Part shown: piece by piece, positions 33,371 through 34,665 of the stretch
Numbering within the stretch: the first letter of the stretch is position 1
Layout: every line of letters starts with the position of its first letter
Origin: an uncultured SAR116 cluster alpha proteobacterium
GTDB taxonomy: Bacteria; Pseudomonadota; Alphaproteobacteria; Puniceispirillales; Marisalimonadaceae
DNA: 34,665 nucleotides
Direction: 5' to 3'
Assembly: GCA_902616005.1 (NCBI GenBank)
Contig: CACMRG010000016.1
Coordinates: 1 to 34,665, forward strand
The notes under the pieces: model-generated
The model's input: the letters and a program-made list of their open reading frames with translations, nothing else
Databases searched by the model: none
What the model was told of the DNA's origin: nothing
Made by a program: the position numbers and the translations under genes

Positions 33371-33961
33371 ATGTTAGCTTTTACAATTGCAATCTTTTTA
33401 ATGATAATAACGCCTGGGCCTGGGGTTTTGTCTTTAGCAGCAACAGGATCAGGTTTTGGATGGAAAACCGGTACATTATATTTAGCTGGGTTATTTATTG
33501 GAACAAATACAGTTTTAGTTCTTGTCGTAACAGGCTTTAAAGGTTTCTTATTTGAAATCCCATGGGTTGAACCTTTGTTTTTAATAATATCTTTATCATA
33601 TTTGACTTGGATAGCTTGGAGGATAGCCACTGCAGGAAATGAAATAAAATTTAAACAATCAAAAAAAAAACCTACCTTCTTTGAGGCAATATTCTTACAG
33701 GTAATCAATCCAAAAGCTTATTTGGTAAATGGTATTTTATTTACTGGGTTTCCATTGCAAGGTTTTAATTTGCAGCAAGAAATTTTAATAAAAACGTTAA
33801 TAATAAATTTTGTCTGGGTTCCAGTTCATTTTATTTGGTTATGGCTTGGCGTAAAGCTAAGACAGTGGGGCTTAAGTAAAGGAAGACAATTAGCAGTTAA
33901 TAAGAGTATGGCTTTTTGCTTGTTTATAGTGATATTGTTGGCAGGTCTTAGTGAATTTTGA
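33371..33961 (+). CDS. LysE/RhtB-family amino-acid exporter
   Basis: A 196-residue membrane protein with about six segments, as usual for LysE. The signature is IAIFLMIITPGPGVLSLAAT at the start, with FGWKTGTLYLAGLFIGTNTV next; FFEAIFLQVINPKAYLVNGI is the second conserved block. Members export amino acids or homoserine lactone/threonine. The ATG has no clear ribosome binding site. It lies 14 nt after the FAD-oxidase pair and may be co-transcribed with it. Confidence 0.9.
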   Translation: MLAFTIAIFLMIITPGPGVLSLAATGSGFGWKTGTLYLAGLFIGTNTVLVLVVTGFKGFLFEIPWVEPLFLIISLSYLTWIAWRIATAGNEIKFKQSKKKPTFFEAIFLQVINPKAYLVNGILFTGFPLQGFNLQQEILIKTLIINFVWVPVHFIWLWLGVKLRQWGLSKGRQLAVNKSMAFCLFIVILLAGLSEF

Positions 33962-34002
33962 TTTGACCCAATATTCAAATCTAATAATTATTATAAACTA
34001 TT

Positions 34003-34665
34003 CTAATACATATGGTGTCCACCATTTATAGAAATGGTAGATCCAGTAACAAATTGAGAGTCTTCTCTTGCTAAAAATGCAACTGCTCTAGCAATTTCTT
34101 GTGGATGACCTAATCTCCCAACAGGGATTGTACTAATTATTTTATCTAAAACATTTTGTGGAACTGCAGCAACCATTTCTGTGTCAACATAACCTGGAGC
34201 AACGGTATTAGCTGTAATGTTATAGCGAGCACCTTCTTGAGCTATAGCTTTTGTCATTCCAATTATACCTGCTTTAGCAGCGCAGTAATTCACCTGTCCG
34301 TATTGGCCTGCCTGTCCATTAACAGAAGAAATATTAATTATTCTACCAAAATGTTTAGATGTCATTTCATCCCAACAAACTTTAGTCATATTGAAAACAG
34401 AATTGAGATTAACATTTATAACGTCTTGCCACTGATCAATTGACATTTTTTTGATTGTACTATCTCTGGTTATGCCAGCGTTATTGACTAGTATTGAGAG
34501 TGTTCCGTACTCTGAAATAATTTCTTTAACAACATTGTCGCATTCCTGAAAATTAGAAACATCCCATTTAATTGATTTAATATTGGTTTCTCTTGTAAAT
34601 TTTTTTGCTTGCTCATCATCTGAAGCGTATCCAGCAATAACTGTAGCACCAGCTCTTTTTAAAAT
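34003..34665 (-). CDS. phbB: Acetoacetyl-CoA reductase (PhbB), 5' end cut by the window edge
   Basis: The reading frame is open to the last base, giving 220 residues without the N-terminus; the ATG at 34446 is internal. The seen part contains LVNNAGITRDSTIKKMSIDQ, SVFNMTKVCWDEM, FGRIINISSVNGQAGQYGQV, NYCAAKAGIIGMTKA (Tyr and Lys), GARYNITANTVAPGYVDTEM, IPVGRLGHPQEIARAVAFLA and GSTISINGG. The pattern GQxGQVNYxAAKAG and VPQNVLDKIISTIPVGRLG is that of PhbB rather than FabG. It reduces acetoacetyl-CoA to (R)-3-hydroxybutyryl-CoA with NADPH for polyhydroxybutyrate synthesis. PhaC and thiolase are not in the window. Confidence 0.92.
   Translation of the reverse strand: MLKRAGATVIAGYASDDEQAKKFTRETNIKSIKWDVSNFQECDNVVKEIISEYGTLSILVNNAGITRDSTIKKMSIDQWQDVINVNLNSVFNMTKVCWDEMTSKHFGRIINISSVNGQAGQYGQVNYCAAKAGIIGMTKAIAQEGARYNITANTVAPGYVDTEMVAAVPQNVLDKIISTIPVGRLGHPQEIARAVAFLAREDSQFVTGSTISINGGHHMY

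Noticed and set aside
34003-34446. PhbB gene starting at ATG 34446
   Set aside because: The frame continues upstream to the window edge with conserved SDR sequence (VNNAGITRD), so that ATG is internal.
1-34665. CRISPR array, insertion sequence or prophage
   Set aside because: No regularly spaced repeats, transposase, capsid or integrase sequence was found on either strand.

Overview
The window looks like part of an AT-rich, gene-dense genome of a free-living, probably marine alphaproteobacterium (SAR11, HIMB59 or AEGEAN-169-like). This is an inference from base composition, spacers of a few nucleotides, convergent genes that share stop codons, and the gene set: many SDRs, sugar-acid dehydratases, a TauD-type dioxygenase, glutaryl-CoA dehydrogenase and PhbB. 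No CRISPR array, insertion sequence, rRNA or intact phage gene was seen.

Layout. 1-1087: a small exported protein on the minus strand with a damaged start, a ~390 nt stretch without a clear gene that holds a hairpin and a broken reading frame, and a tRNA-Ser(GCT). 1088-5646: a LysR regulator, an SDR, a two-subunit ThDP-dependent decarboxylase of the sulfopyruvate (ComD/ComE) type, a second SDR, and a 3-hydroxyisobutyrate-dehydrogenase-family enzyme resembling sulfolactaldehyde reductase YihU. I propose this as a candidate C3-sulfonate (or related C3 acid) module. 5668-10871, minus strand: an M20 carbamoyl-amino-acid hydrolase, a secreted endonuclease I with an apparent ATT start, an EamA transporter, an epoxide-hydrolase-like alpha/beta hydrolase and a mandelate-racemase-type dehydratase. 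10921-12599: an envelope group (YciB, a chalcone-isomerase-like protein, a DUF3833 lipoprotein). 12617-14656: a luciferase-like monooxygenase and an amidohydrolase. 14709-17831, plus strand: TauD-like dioxygenase, cupin, HCCA-isomerase-like protein, glutaryl-CoA dehydrogenase.

17838-33356 is largely sugar-acid and hydroxyacid metabolism: DenD-like dehydrogenase, KDPG aldolase (Eda), a frameshifted SDR, an aminotransferase, two quinone-oxidoreductase-like MDRs, an FAA hydrolase, UxaA-type altronate dehydratase, a rhodanese, an IlvD/Edd-type aldonate dehydratase, a D-2-hydroxyacid dehydrogenase, KDG kinase (KdgK) and two tandem FAD-linked D-lactate/glycolate dehydrogenase paralogs. The dehydratases can make 2-keto-3-deoxy acids, KdgK phosphorylates KDG, and Eda splits KDPG to pyruvate and glyceraldehyde-3-phosphate. 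The window ends with a LysE-type exporter and a truncated acetoacetyl-CoA reductase (PhbB).

Most relevant for follow-up: the putative sulfonate module, two neighbouring SDRs that lack the catalytic Ser/Tyr positions, the ATT start with a well-placed Shine-Dalgarno on endonuclease I, and two genes whose reading frames would each be repaired by one extra base in a homopolymer.
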